Shown: positions 6,653 to 13,821 of the stretch, in pieces
Layout of the letters: the number at the start of each line of letters is the position of its first letter
Position numbering within the stretch: the first letter of the stretch is position 1
Assembly: GCA_036311285.1 (NCBI GenBank)
Contig: JAXJQF010000056.1
Span: 1 to 13,876 of the forward strand
Length of the DNA stretch: 13,876 nt
DNA from: JAXJQF01 sp036311285
GTDB taxonomy: Bacteria; Pseudomonadota; Gammaproteobacteria; Enterobacterales; Succinivibrionaceae
Direction: 5' to 3'
Program-made: the position numbers and the translations under genes
The notes under the pieces: generated by a model
Told to the model about the DNA's origin: nothing
Seen by the model: the letters and a program-made list of their open reading frames with translations, nothing else
Database searches by the model: none

Positions 6653-6661
6653 GCTCTTTAA
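6652..6661 (+). promoter_or_regulatory. Perfect boxA-like sequence in the leader of the YolD-like gene
   Basis: TGCTCTTTAA is identical to the core of the bacterial rRNA boxA antitermination element (NusB/S10 site). It directly follows the T tract of the hairpin at 6613-6652. No boxC-like sequence follows. Ten bases in A+T-rich DNA could match by chance. Confidence 0.3.
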
Positions 6662-6734
6662 AGTCTTATAGAAATTGATGTAATATATCTGCTATGAGTT
6701 GAGTGTTTTGTACAAGATATATAAGGATAATAAA

Positions 6735-7184
6735 ATGGACAATGAAGTGGATTTAAGTAAAATTTTTAATAGTGACGACTACAAAGATATTTATGATGCA
6801 CAGTATCCAAGTTTTCACAAATATCCCAAAATCACTATGAACGATAGGGCTGCACAATTTGCTTCGTTTGAAGCATTAGAGGGGTTGGAACAGGTATTGT
6901 TAGAACAAGCAAAAAGCGCAACTAGTAAGATTTCATTAGATGTAAATATGATGTCATTAGTGATTAAGAAACTTCAAAATTGGAAAGAAATTCTTGATTC
7001 AGGGGTAATGCCTATAGTAACTCACTTTGTCTGGGATGAAGGCAAGGATGTAAATACAGGACATTATATTCAAACAATGTGTAAAGCAAGAGTTATTGAT
7101 GAAAATTCAGGTATTATAACTTTAGATGATAAATCAGAGATTTGTATAGATGATATTTTAGTTATCGAGGGGATTAGTGCTTAA
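6735..7184 (+). CDS. YolD-like small protein
   Basis: A 149-residue cytoplasmic protein. The central KITMNDRAAQFASFEALEGLEQ matches the signature of YolD-like proteins (consensus like MSMEDRAAQFxPFxAL, family PF08863). The C-terminal half, with VTHFVWDEGKD, a GHYIQTMCKARVIDENSGIITLDD strand pair and a final IDDILVIEG, matches the beta-rich tail of that family. These proteins are common in Firmicutes, often next to a Y-family DNA polymerase (ImuB/UmuC-like); no polymerase gene is present here. I start it at ATG 6735, which has AAGGA seven bases upstream, rather than at the in-frame TTG at 6699, which has no ribosome site. It is convergent with bamD. Its job is unknown; a link to lesion bypass or the SOS response is only by family association. 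Lateral transfer from a gut Firmicute is a fair inference. Confidence 0.7.
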   Translation: MDNEVDLSKIFNSDDYKDIYDAQYPSFHKYPKITMNDRAAQFASFEALEGLEQVLLEQAKSATSKISLDVNMMSLVIKKLQNWKEILDSGVMPIVTHFVWDEGKDVNTGHYIQTMCKARVIDENSGIITLDDKSEICIDDILVIEGISA

Positions 7185-7205
7185 AAAAATTAATAGTTAT
7201 AAATA

Positions 7206-7267
7206 AAACTAGACTTTGTAAAGAATGTCCTTATTTAATAAAGAACATATGTTAAAAAGTCTAGTTT
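7206..7267. terminator. Shared hairpin between convergent YolD-like gene and bamD
   Basis: A perfect 12-bp inverted repeat AAACTAGACTTT (7206-7217) / AAAGTCTAGTTT (7256-7267) encloses 38 nt that can form a smaller internal stem. On the minus strand it is followed by TTTTATTT, so it should mainly terminate bamD. On the plus strand no T tract follows, so termination of the YolD-like gene is less sure. Confidence 0.6.
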
Positions 7268-7288
7268 CGTATAATATCTGTTATTATC

Positions 7289-8026
7289 TTAGTTAAAGTT
7301 CAATTCTTTAAACTCTTTAATTTGTTGATATTCATGGTCTAGCTTAAGCTTTTTGTAGCTTTTTGCTAAAATGTCTAGAGTTTCCTCAATTTGTTCAGAG
7401 TCTTTATAATTTAATAAGATCTTTTGGCAACGTCTTGCACTAGAAATGTAAGCACCTTTCTTGTAATAGAACTTTGCAATAGCTAATTCATGTTTAGATA
7501 AAAGATCTTGAATGTGTACCATTCTTGCATACGCATCTGCTGCGTATAAACTTTTTGGAAAATCTGTATAAATTTTTCTGAAGTCAAAGAATGCCTGTTC
7601 AAAATAATTTGAGTCTCTCTCGTCATTGTCAATTCTTAAAAGGTCTAATAATCTATCTGTCCCCATTTGCATGTGTGTTAAACCACGCATGAAGTAAACA
7701 TAGTCGATATGTTCGTCCGCAGGGTTCATGTGAATGAAGTTATTGATTTCAGCTAGAGCTAATTCATTTTCACGGTCTTTGTAATAAGAATAAATAAGAT
7801 TTAATTGTACTTGGTGTGCATACGGACCAAATGGGTATCTATTGTGAATAGCCTCAAGGTATTCAATTGCTTTTGAGAAATTATCATCATATAAAGCTTT
7901 ATTTGCTTCAATATATAATTCATCTGGAGTTTTATCAGGGATGAAGTCCATGTTTCTTGTTCCACAGCCGAACAAGAATAGAGTGCAGATCGAAGCTATA
8001 ATTGAATTTATAATTATTTTATTCAT
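7289..8026 (-). CDS. bamD: Outer membrane protein assembly factor BamD
   Basis: A 245-residue lipoprotein, the same length as E. coli BamD (YfiO). It would anchor to the inner leaflet of the outer membrane and work with BamA to fold beta-barrel proteins. The N-terminus MNKIIINSIIASICTLFLFG-C21 is a lipoprotein signal with lipobox LFGC. The mature part opens with DKTPDELYIEANKALYDDNFSKAIEYLEAI, then RYPFGPYAHQVQLNLIYSYY, FIHMNPADEHIDYVYFMRGL, and AFFDFRKIYTDFPKSLYAADA, which are the tetratricopeptide repeats of the family in the usual order. E. coli BamD is also essential and divergent from rluD, exactly as here. No strong ribosome site is visible before the ATG (upstream is A-rich), so translation may be moderate. 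An imperfect palindrome at 8061-8079 lies in its leader. Confidence 0.95.
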   Translation of the reverse strand: MNKIIINSIIASICTLFLFGCGTRNMDFIPDKTPDELYIEANKALYDDNFSKAIEYLEAIHNRYPFGPYAHQVQLNLIYSYYKDRENELALAEINNFIHMNPADEHIDYVYFMRGLTHMQMGTDRLLDLLRIDNDERDSNYFEQAFFDFRKIYTDFPKSLYAADAYARMVHIQDLLSKHELAIAKFYYKKGAYISSARRCQKILLNYKDSEQIEETLDILAKSYKKLKLDHEYQQIKEFKELNFN

Positions 8027-8060
8027 ATTTGTTTTTACTTTTTTGACTTATTTATTACTT

Positions 8061-8079
8061 ACAGTTTTTCAAACACTGT
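8061..8079. repeat. Imperfect 19-bp palindrome in the bamD leader
   Basis: ACAGTTTTTCAAACACTGT pairs 8 of 9 positions around a central C. It lies between the candidate bamD -10 (TATTAT on the minus strand, 8081-8086) and its start codon, where an operator or leader hairpin could act. Confidence 0.35.
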
Positions 8080-8080
8080 C

Positions 8081-8208
8081 ATAATACACGAAATGCAAAA
8101 CAATTTAAATTAAAGAACGTTTAAGCATTGTTCTATAGATGAAATAAAACCTATGAAGTGTGCGATAGTTCTAATTTTTTTTATTTTGCCCAGATTGTAG
8201 TATATAAT
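8081..8208. promoter_or_regulatory. Divergent bamD/rluD promoter region
   Basis: Toward rluD, a perfect TATAAT (8203-8208) lies about 50 bases before the GTG start, with a poor -35 (TTTATT at 8180-8185, 17-bp spacing). Toward bamD, TATTAT (minus strand, 8081-8086) has TTTAAA 17 bp upstream. Both are ordinary sigma-70-like candidates with weak -35 boxes. Confidence 0.4.
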
Positions 8209-8260
8209 AGTGCAATATATAAAAATTATTTAATTTTTTAGTTTTAAATGAGGTGTTTTC

Positions 8261-9250
8261 GTGGCAGACAAAATTGATTTAATTTCTTCTGTGACATTAG
8301 AGTTACATGGTGCAAGATTAGACCAAGCATTAAGTGTTTTGTTTTCAGATTACTCTCGCAGCAAACTAAAGGATTGGGTGCTTGAAGGCAAGGTTACAGT
8401 TGACGGTAAGGTTGTAACAGTTCCAAAGGAAAAGGTGTTCGTTGATCAAGAATTACATGTAGACGTAGTTGTTGATAGTGTTGATGTATACATGCCTCAA
8501 GAAATGGATTTAAACATTTTATATGAAGATGAAGATCTTCTTGTTTTAGATAAACCTGCAGGATTAACAGTTCATCCAGGTGCAGGTTGTTATGAGGGAA
8601 CTTTATTAAATGGTTTATTGTACAAGTATCCGGAAAGTAAGGATTTACCAAGAGCTGGTATTGTGCATAGACTAGATAAGGATACTTCTGGTTTAATGGT
8701 TGTTGCTAAGACCATTAGAGCAGTGCATAAACTAGTAAAACTAATTTCTAGACATGAAGTAGTAAGAGAATACGAAGCAATAGCCGTAGGTCATATGACT
8801 GCAGGTGGAATGGTTGATGCCCCTATTGGCAGACATCCAACTAATAGAATCATGATGGCAGTAAAACCAGAAGGTTTAGGAAAAGAAGCTGTTACTCATT
8901 ATCGTGTTATGGAAAAGTTTAGAGCTCATACTAGATTAAGATTAAGACTCGAAACAGGTAGAACACACCAAATTCGTGTACATATGGCTCATTTAAAACA
9001 CCCATTAGTTGGTGACCCTGTTTATGGTGGTAAACGTTCTAGATTTATTCCAAATGCGAGCAAGGAATTTACGCTAGCAATTAATACATTCCCTAGACAA
9101 GCATTACATGCTACGGTTCTAGAGTTTATTCATCCATTTACAGGTGAGGAGTTAAAATTTGAATCTCCAATTCCTCAAGATATGGTTGATTTGATTGAAG
9201 TGATTAGACAAGATACATTAGAAAACCCTAATGATATCGTTTGGGGGTAG
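8261..9250 (+). CDS. rluD: 23S rRNA pseudouridine synthase RluD
   Basis: A 329-residue cytoplasmic enzyme (E. coli 326) that converts U1911, U1915 and U1917 in helix 69 of 23S rRNA to pseudouridine, needed for normal ribosome assembly and termination. The S4-type RNA-binding domain is at about 18-75 (ARLDQALSVLFSDYSRSKLKDWV). The synthase core has LDKPAGLTVHPG (97-108), the catalytic loop HRLDKDTSG with nucleophile D139 (the same number as in E. coli), and LRLETGRTHQIRVHMAHLKHPLVGDPVYGG. The start is GTG at 8261 with GAGGTG five bases upstream; the nearby ATG at 8248 is out of frame. It is divergent from bamD and followed 12 bases later by pgeF, so the two are probably co-transcribed. Confidence 0.95.
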   Translation: MADKIDLISSVTLELHGARLDQALSVLFSDYSRSKLKDWVLEGKVTVDGKVVTVPKEKVFVDQELHVDVVVDSVDVYMPQEMDLNILYEDEDLLVLDKPAGLTVHPGAGCYEGTLLNGLLYKYPESKDLPRAGIVHRLDKDTSGLMVVAKTIRAVHKLVKLISRHEVVREYEAIAVGHMTAGGMVDAPIGRHPTNRIMMAVKPEGLGKEAVTHYRVMEKFRAHTRLRLRLETGRTHQIRVHMAHLKHPLVGDPVYGGKRSRFIPNASKEFTLAINTFPRQALHATVLEFIHPFTGEELKFESPIPQDMVDLIEVIRQDTLENPNDIVWG

Positions 9251-9262
9251 AATCAAAGTTCA

Positions 9263-10060
9263 ATGCTGACTAAAGATTGTTTTGTTTTTCCAGAATTTAA
9301 AGTAATTAGCAATAAAGAGAATGTTTGTGATAACGTTCAATCTTTGTTTACCACAAGAAATGGTGGTGTAAGTAATGGATGTTTTACATCTAACAATCTT
9401 GGTCTTCATGTAAATGATGATGAAAAATCTGTTCTAAAAAATCGTAAACGTTTAATTCAATTTATCAATAACAATTTTTTACAAAACCAAAATGACAATT
9501 CAATAACGATTAGTTGGATGAACCAAGTTCATTCAGATAAAGTGAAAGTCGTAAAGAATACTGCCGACGCTTTAGTCGTTGATGAAGTTGATGCACAGGT
9601 GACAAGAGAAAAGAATATCGCTTTAGCAGTTATGACTGCAGATTGTTTACCTGTTTTACTAAGAAGTATTGACGGTGATGTCGTGGCAGCAGTTCATTGT
9701 GGATGGAAGGGATTAGCCTCGAATGTTCTAGAAAATACAATTTTAGCAATGAATTGTGAACGAAATAAAATCATGGCATGGCTTGGTCCTTGTATTGGTG
9801 AAGAATGCTTTGAAGTTGGTAAAGAGGTTAAACAAATTTTTGAAGAGAAGAATTTGGCTTTGGGGAAATTCTTCAAACAAAAAGATGAAGAACATTATTT
9901 AGGTGATTTAAAGGGAATTGCAAAATTTATTTTAAATCATCTCAATGTATTTAATGTAAGTGTAAACGAAGAATGCACTTATTCAAATGTTGATAAATAT
10001 TATTCATACAGAAAAGAAAAAATTACAGGTCGTATGGCTGGTGTAATTTGGATTCAATAA
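9263..10060 (+). CDS. pgeF: Peptidoglycan editing factor PgeF (YfiH family)
   Basis: A 265-residue cytoplasmic protein of the YfiH/LACC1 family (E. coli 243). E. coli PgeF removes wrongly built UDP-MurNAc precursors carrying L-Ser in place of L-Ala; family members also show purine nucleoside phosphorylase or laccase-like activity in vitro. The zinc-site signatures are present: SWMNQVHSD (H90), MTADCLPVLL (C128) and AAVHCGWKGL (H145), plus TTRNGGVSNG near the N-terminus and WLGPCIGEECFEVG. The extra length comes from a loop around residues 68-82. The ATG lies 12 bases after the rluD stop and lacks a good ribosome site, so translation may depend on coupling with rluD. The order rluD-pgeF-clpB is the same as in E. 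coli. Confidence 0.93.
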   Translation: MLTKDCFVFPEFKVISNKENVCDNVQSLFTTRNGGVSNGCFTSNNLGLHVNDDEKSVLKNRKRLIQFINNNFLQNQNDNSITISWMNQVHSDKVKVVKNTADALVVDEVDAQVTREKNIALAVMTADCLPVLLRSIDGDVVAAVHCGWKGLASNVLENTILAMNCERNKIMAWLGPCIGEECFEVGKEVKQIFEEKNLALGKFFKQKDEEHYLGDLKGIAKFILNHLNVFNVSVNEECTYSNVDKYYSYRKEKITGRMAGVIWIQ

Positions 10061-10078
10061 AAAAAATCTAGTTTAAAC

Positions 10079-10107
10079 CTTGAATTATTTAAATTACTCT
10101 CTATGTA
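10079..10107 (+). promoter_or_regulatory. Sigma-32 (RpoH) heat-shock promoter of clpB
   Basis: CTTGAA (10079-10084), a 14-bp spacer and CTCTATGTA (10099-10107) follow the sigma-32 pattern CTTGAA - 13 to 15 bp - CCCCATnTA. The -35 is perfect and the -10 matches at C, C, A, T, T and A. It lies about 210 bases upstream of clpB, just after pgeF, giving a long leader. E. coli clpB is also RpoH-dependent. A 9-bp inverted pair TACTCTCTA/TAGAGAGTA (10095-10103, 10142-10150) overlaps the -10. Confidence 0.65.
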
Positions 10108-10273
10108 TGTATATAGTAGAGGATAAAAAATAATCATTGTTTAGAGAGTATATAGAAGTTCTAAAAGCATTATTCTATAGTTGCATAGATACATATTTAA
10201 CTACTGCTTAAACATATAAAGAATACATGATGATTATTTAGTTTAATTATAAAAATTAACATAAGATTACGAT

Positions 10274-10298
10274 TTAAATAAGATTTTATCTTATTTAA
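10274..10298 (+). promoter_or_regulatory. Perfect A/T hairpin beside the clpB ribosome site
   Basis: TTAAATAAGAT (10274-10284) / ATCTTATTTAA (10288-10298) form an 11-bp stem with a TTT loop, ending three bases before the ribosome site AGGAGA (10302-10307). It contains almost no G-C pairs, so it would melt at modest temperature. It does not itself include the ribosome site. Confidence 0.5.
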
Positions 10299-10314
10299 TG
10301 CAGGAGAAAGAAAA

Positions 10315-12900
10315 ATGAAATTAGAACGATTTACAAATCATTTTCAAGATGCTTTATCAGAAGCTCAATCTTTAGTTATATCAAAGGATCAACAGTTTAT
10401 TGAACCTTTACATATTGTTTATGCATTACTTGAACAAGATGGAAGTAGTGCAAGAACGTTGATTACTCTTTCTGGTGGTGATGCACAAGCAATAAATATT
10501 TTATTAGAAGAAGAAATAAATAAATTACCTGTAGTTAAGGGCATAGGGGGAGATATTCGTTTATCTCCAGCAACTGCAATGTTATTTAATGTTGCAGACA
10601 AATATGCACAAGATGCAGGTGATAATTACATTTCATCGGAGATGTTTGTAAAGGCTGCTTTTGTTGAGAATAACTTAATTAACAAGATTTTTAAGCAATG
10701 TAATGTTACGAAAGAAAAGTTAGACGAAGGTTTAAAGAAACTTAGACAAAGCGAGAAGGTTGACTCACCAGAGTCAGAAGGTAACAGAAATGCTTTAGAT
10801 AAGTATACTATCGATTTAACTCAAAGAGCTGAAAATGGTAAGCTTGATCCTGTTATTGGTCGTGATGAAGAAATTAGAAGAGCTATTCAGGTTTTACAAA
10901 GAAGAACAAAGAATAACCCTGTGTTAATTGGTGAACCAGGGGTTGGTAAAACTGCTATTTGTGAAGGTTTAGCTCAAAGAATTGTAAAGGGTGAAGTTCC
11001 AGAAGGCTTAAAGAATAAAAGAGTTTTATCCTTAGATATGGGGGCATTGATAGCTGGTGCTAAATATCGAGGAGAGTTTGAAGAAAGATTAAAATCTGTA
11101 TTAAATGCTTTGGCTAAAGAAGAAGGTCGAGTAATTTTATTTATCGATGAAATTCATACAATGGTTGGTGCTGGTCGTGGTGATGGAGCGATGGATGCAG
11201 GTAACATGTTAAAACCTGCATTGTCTAGAGGTGAGTTACACTGTATGGGAGCAACAACTCTTGATGAGTATCGTAAATACATTGAAAAGGATCCTGCTTT
11301 AGAAAGAAGATTTCAAAAGGTATTTGTAGGGGAACCAAGTGTAGAAAATACAATTGCGATACTTAGAGGTTTAAAAGAACGTTATGAAGTACACCATCAT
11401 GTACAAATAACAGACCCTGCAATTGTGGCGGCTGCAATGTTATCTAATAGATATATTACTGATAGACAATTGCCAGATAAAGCAATTGACTTGATTGATG
11501 AAGCAGCTGCAAGTATTAGACTTCAAATAGACTCTAAACCTGAAAAACTTGATAGATTAGAAAGAAAATTAATTCAGTTAAAGATTGAACGTCAAGCAAT
11601 TGCAAAAGAAAATGATGAAGCAAGTGTAAAGCGTTTGGCTTTAATTGATGAAGATATTAAAGAAATTTCAGAAGAATACGCAAAACTTGAAAAGGTTTGG
11701 AATATTGAGAAGAGTGGTCTTAAGGGAGTACAAACTCTTAAGGAAGAGTTAGAAAGAGCTCGTTACGAATTGGACGTTGCATCTCGTAAGGGTGATCTTG
11801 CTAAGATGAGTGAGCTTCAGTACGGCATTATTCCACAAATTCAAAAAGAAATTTCATCTGCTGAGAACAAGGAAAAGGATTCTAAGAATGAATATCAATT
11901 ACTTAGAAATAAAGTAACTGATAATGAAATTGCTGAGGTTGTATCTCGAGCAACAGGTATTCCTGTTGCAAAAATGCTTGAAGGTGAAAAACATAAACTG
12001 TTAAACATGGAAAATGTTTTACACAAGAAGGTTATTGGTCAAGATGAAGCTGTTGATGCAATTTCTAATGCTATTAGAAGAAGTAGAGCTGGTTTGTCAG
12101 ATCCTAATAGACCAATTGGTTCATTTTTGTTTATGGGACCAACAGGTGTGGGTAAAACAGAGCTATGTAAGAGTTTAGCTGAATTTATGTTTGATACAAC
12201 AGAAGCTATGGTTCGTATTGACATGAGTGAATTTATGGAAAAATTCAGTGTGTCACGTTTAATTGGTGCTCCTCCAGGATATGTAGGTTATGACGAAGGT
12301 GGTTATTTGACTGAGGCTATTAGAAGAAGACCATATAGTGTTGTGTTATTAGATGAAATTGAAAAAGCTCATCCTGATGTATTTAATATTTTGCTACAAG
12401 TATTAGATGATGGTCGTTTAACTGATGGTCAAGGTAGAACTGTTGATTTTAAGAATACTGTAATTATTATGACTTCAAATTTAGGATCTGAAATCATTCA
12501 AGAGAATGCTTTGTCAGATTCATATGAAGAAATAAAGAAAAAATTATCTGCAGTACTACAAAAGAGTTTTAAACCAGAGTTTTTGAATAGAATAGATGAA
12601 ACTGTAGTATTTCATCCACTTAGCAAAGATAATATTAAGGATATTGCTAAAATTCAGCTTAAAAAACTTCAAGAACGTTTGGCTCAAAATGGTTTTGAAA
12701 TTGATTTCACTGAAAAATTATTGGATATTATTGTTGAATGTGGTTATGATCAAATTTTTGGTGCACGACCATTGAAACGTGCTATCCAAAATATAGTGGA
12801 AAACAAGCTTGCTCATATTGTGTTAAATGGCGGATTGATGCCAGAAAAGAAACAGTTTATAGATTTCGATGAGCAAAAAGAAGAAATAGTAGTAATTTAG
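10315..12900 (+). CDS. clpB: ATP-dependent disaggregase ClpB
   Basis: An 861-residue Hsp100 chaperone (E. coli 857) that forms hexamers and, with DnaK, pulls polypeptides out of aggregates after heat stress. Domains in order are the N-terminal Clp repeat domain (1-145), AAA+ 1 with Walker A GEPGVGKT (206-213) and Walker B VILFIDEIH, the long coiled-coil middle domain (about 405-530, rich in E/K/L) that marks ClpB against ClpA and ClpC, and AAA+ 2 with Walker A GPTGVGKT (608-615), VVLLDEIEKAHPD and sensor GARPLKRAIQ near the end. The ribosome site is AGGAGA eight bases before the ATG. V149, where E. coli ClpB has its internal GUG start, is encoded here by GTT, so the short isoform may be absent or start elsewhere. 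It sits behind a heat-shock promoter, and an outer membrane gene follows 10 bases later. Confidence 0.97.
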   Translation: MKLERFTNHFQDALSEAQSLVISKDQQFIEPLHIVYALLEQDGSSARTLITLSGGDAQAINILLEEEINKLPVVKGIGGDIRLSPATAMLFNVADKYAQDAGDNYISSEMFVKAAFVENNLINKIFKQCNVTKEKLDEGLKKLRQSEKVDSPESEGNRNALDKYTIDLTQRAENGKLDPVIGRDEEIRRAIQVLQRRTKNNPVLIGEPGVGKTAICEGLAQRIVKGEVPEGLKNKRVLSLDMGALIAGAKYRGEFEERLKSVLNALAKEEGRVILFIDEIHTMVGAGRGDGAMDAGNMLKPALSRGELHCMGATTLDEYRKYIEKDPALERRFQKVFVGEPSVENTIAILRGLKERYEVHHHVQITDPAIVAAAMLSNRYITDRQLPDKAIDLIDEAAASIRLQIDSKPEKLDRLERKLIQLKIERQAIAKENDEASVKRLALIDEDIKEISEEYAKLEKVWNIEKSGLKGVQTLKEELERARYELDVASRKGDLAKMSELQYGIIPQIQKEISSAENKEKDSKNEYQLLRNKVTDNEIAEVVSRATGIPVAKMLEGEKHKLLNMENVLHKKVIGQDEAVDAISNAIRRSRAGLSDPNRPIGSFLFMGPTGVGKTELCKSLAEFMFDTTEAMVRIDMSEFMEKFSVSRLIGAPPGYVGYDEGGYLTEAIRRRPYSVVLLDEIEKAHPDVFNILLQVLDDGRLTDGQGRTVDFKNTVIIMTSNLGSEIIQENALSDSYEEIKKKLSAVLQKSFKPEFLNRIDETVVFHPLSKDNIKDIAKIQLKKLQERLAQNGFEIDFTEKLLDIIVECGYDQIFGARPLKRAIQNIVENKLAHIVLNGGLMPEKKQFIDFDEQKEEIVVI

Positions 12901-12910
12901 TGAGTTATTA

Positions 12911-13579
12911 ATGAAATATATATTACCAGTATTAGGATTAGTTCTATGTACATCTGCAAATGCAGAAATTTTAGGAAATAGTGTAAAGGCGGGAGTTGAA
13001 GCTTGGTATACCAACACTCAAGTCGATAAGATCGTACAACATGGAAATATTGATTACGATAAAATGAATTACACAGCTTGGGCTAGGGTAGAGCATATTT
13101 TACCAGTCGTACCTAACTTCTATGCTAGATATAATTACCTTGATACTGGTAGTAATAATGATAAACAAGATATGAATCATTTTGATATGGCTGCATATTA
13201 TGAAGTATTAGATATTACTCCATTAAAGCTAGATTTAGGTCTTGGTGCAAAAGTTGGTCAATTTAAGTACGTAGTTGATAACATGACAGTGAATTATGAA
13301 AATGTGTTACCTTTTGCTTACGGTCATGCTGAATTAGAATTATTCCCTTCAGATTTTATTGTTGATGCAACTATTGAAGGTGTTAATGCTGAATTTTGGA
13401 AAGATACTAAGTTGATAGATGCTCAGATTGGAGTATCATATAAATTTGGTACAGATTTAATTCATGGAAGAGCGGGCCTTGGGTACAGATATATGTATAT
13501 GACTCAAGAAGTGCAAGATAAGTATAATCCTGATACAGAAATTAAAGGTATTTATGCAAGTGTAGGTTTATATTTTTAA
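12911..13579 (+). CDS. TIGR04219-like outer membrane beta-barrel protein
   Basis: A 222-residue exported protein. The signal peptide MKYILPVLGLVLCTSANA is cleaved after A18. The mature part has alternating beta-strand pattern and ends with the aromatic GIYASVGLYF, the C-terminal phenylalanine signal recognised by the Bam complex. Segments like VKAGVEAWYTNTQVDK, YTAWARVEHILPVVPNFYARYNYLDT and LDLGLGAKVGQF fit the TIGR04219 family of small barrels found in Vibrio, Shewanella and relatives, whose function is unknown. It starts 10 bases after the clpB stop without a good ribosome site, so it is probably co-transcribed and perhaps coupled to clpB. That would put it under heat-shock control. Only 27 bases separate its stop from the rRNA promoter -35. 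Confidence 0.75.
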   Translation: MKYILPVLGLVLCTSANAEILGNSVKAGVEAWYTNTQVDKIVQHGNIDYDKMNYTAWARVEHILPVVPNFYARYNYLDTGSNNDKQDMNHFDMAAYYEVLDITPLKLDLGLGAKVGQFKYVVDNMTVNYENVLPFAYGHAELELFPSDFIVDATIEGVNAEFWKDTKLIDAQIGVSYKFGTDLIHGRAGLGYRYMYMTQEVQDKYNPDTEIKGIYASVGLYF

Positions 13580-13606
13580 AAAAATTAAAAAAAATATAAA
13601 AAAGTG
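13573..13606 (+). promoter_or_regulatory. UP-element-like A/T tract of the rRNA promoter
   Basis: Almost unbroken A and T runs (TTTTTAAAAAAATTAAAAAA and onward) directly upstream of the rRNA -35, where the RNA polymerase alpha subunit binds rRNA UP elements. The tract begins inside the last codons of the outer membrane gene. Confidence 0.55.
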
Positions 13607-13634
13607 TTGACGAAATAAAAAAAGTGATTAAAAT
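13607..13634 (+). promoter_or_regulatory. rRNA operon promoter
   Basis: TTGACG (13607-13612), 16 bp, TAAAAT (13629-13634), followed by GCACATCAC, a discriminator richer in G+C than its surroundings, as expected for stringent control of rRNA. The start would be near 13641. Any second, upstream promoter would have to lie inside the outer membrane gene. Confidence 0.8.
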
Positions 13635-13642
13635 GCACATCA

Positions 13643-13704
13643 CTTGCTTACAAGCTAAGTAAGAGTTCTTTAAAAACAAAATCTAGACAATCTGTGTGGG
13701 CACT
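13643..13704 (+). promoter_or_regulatory. rRNA leader antitermination signals (boxB-like, boxA, boxC)
   Basis: A boxB-like hairpin CTTGCTTA/TAAGTAAG (13643-13650, 13656-13663), boxA GTTCTTTAA (13665-13673, one change from GCTCTTTAA), then AGACAATCTGTGTGGGCACT (13685-13704), which includes boxC and is identical to the E. coli rrn leader as I remember it. These recruit Nus factors and SuhB for Rho-resistant rRNA transcription. The rest of the leader to the 16S start shows no other feature. Confidence 0.8.
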
Positions 13705-13821
13705 GAATACTACGTTAGGTCGATTAAATATATATTTTTTAATTAAGACTTAAGATGAAGTATGAAGTGTTTATATAAATAGACAGAACCAAAATTCATA
13801 TTGAGTCACAAACTTTACTTT

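Noticed and set aside
6699..6734. Upstream TTG start adding 12 residues to the YolD-like protein
   Set aside because: No ribosome site before the TTG, while ATG 6735 has AAGGA at good spacing and fits family length.
8248..8250. ATG upstream of rluD as its start
   Set aside because: Out of frame with RluD; the GTG at 8261 is in frame with a good ribosome site.
10759..10761. Internal start for a short ClpB isoform at V149
   Set aside because: The codon is GTT, not GTG or ATG, and no ribosome site is evident just upstream.
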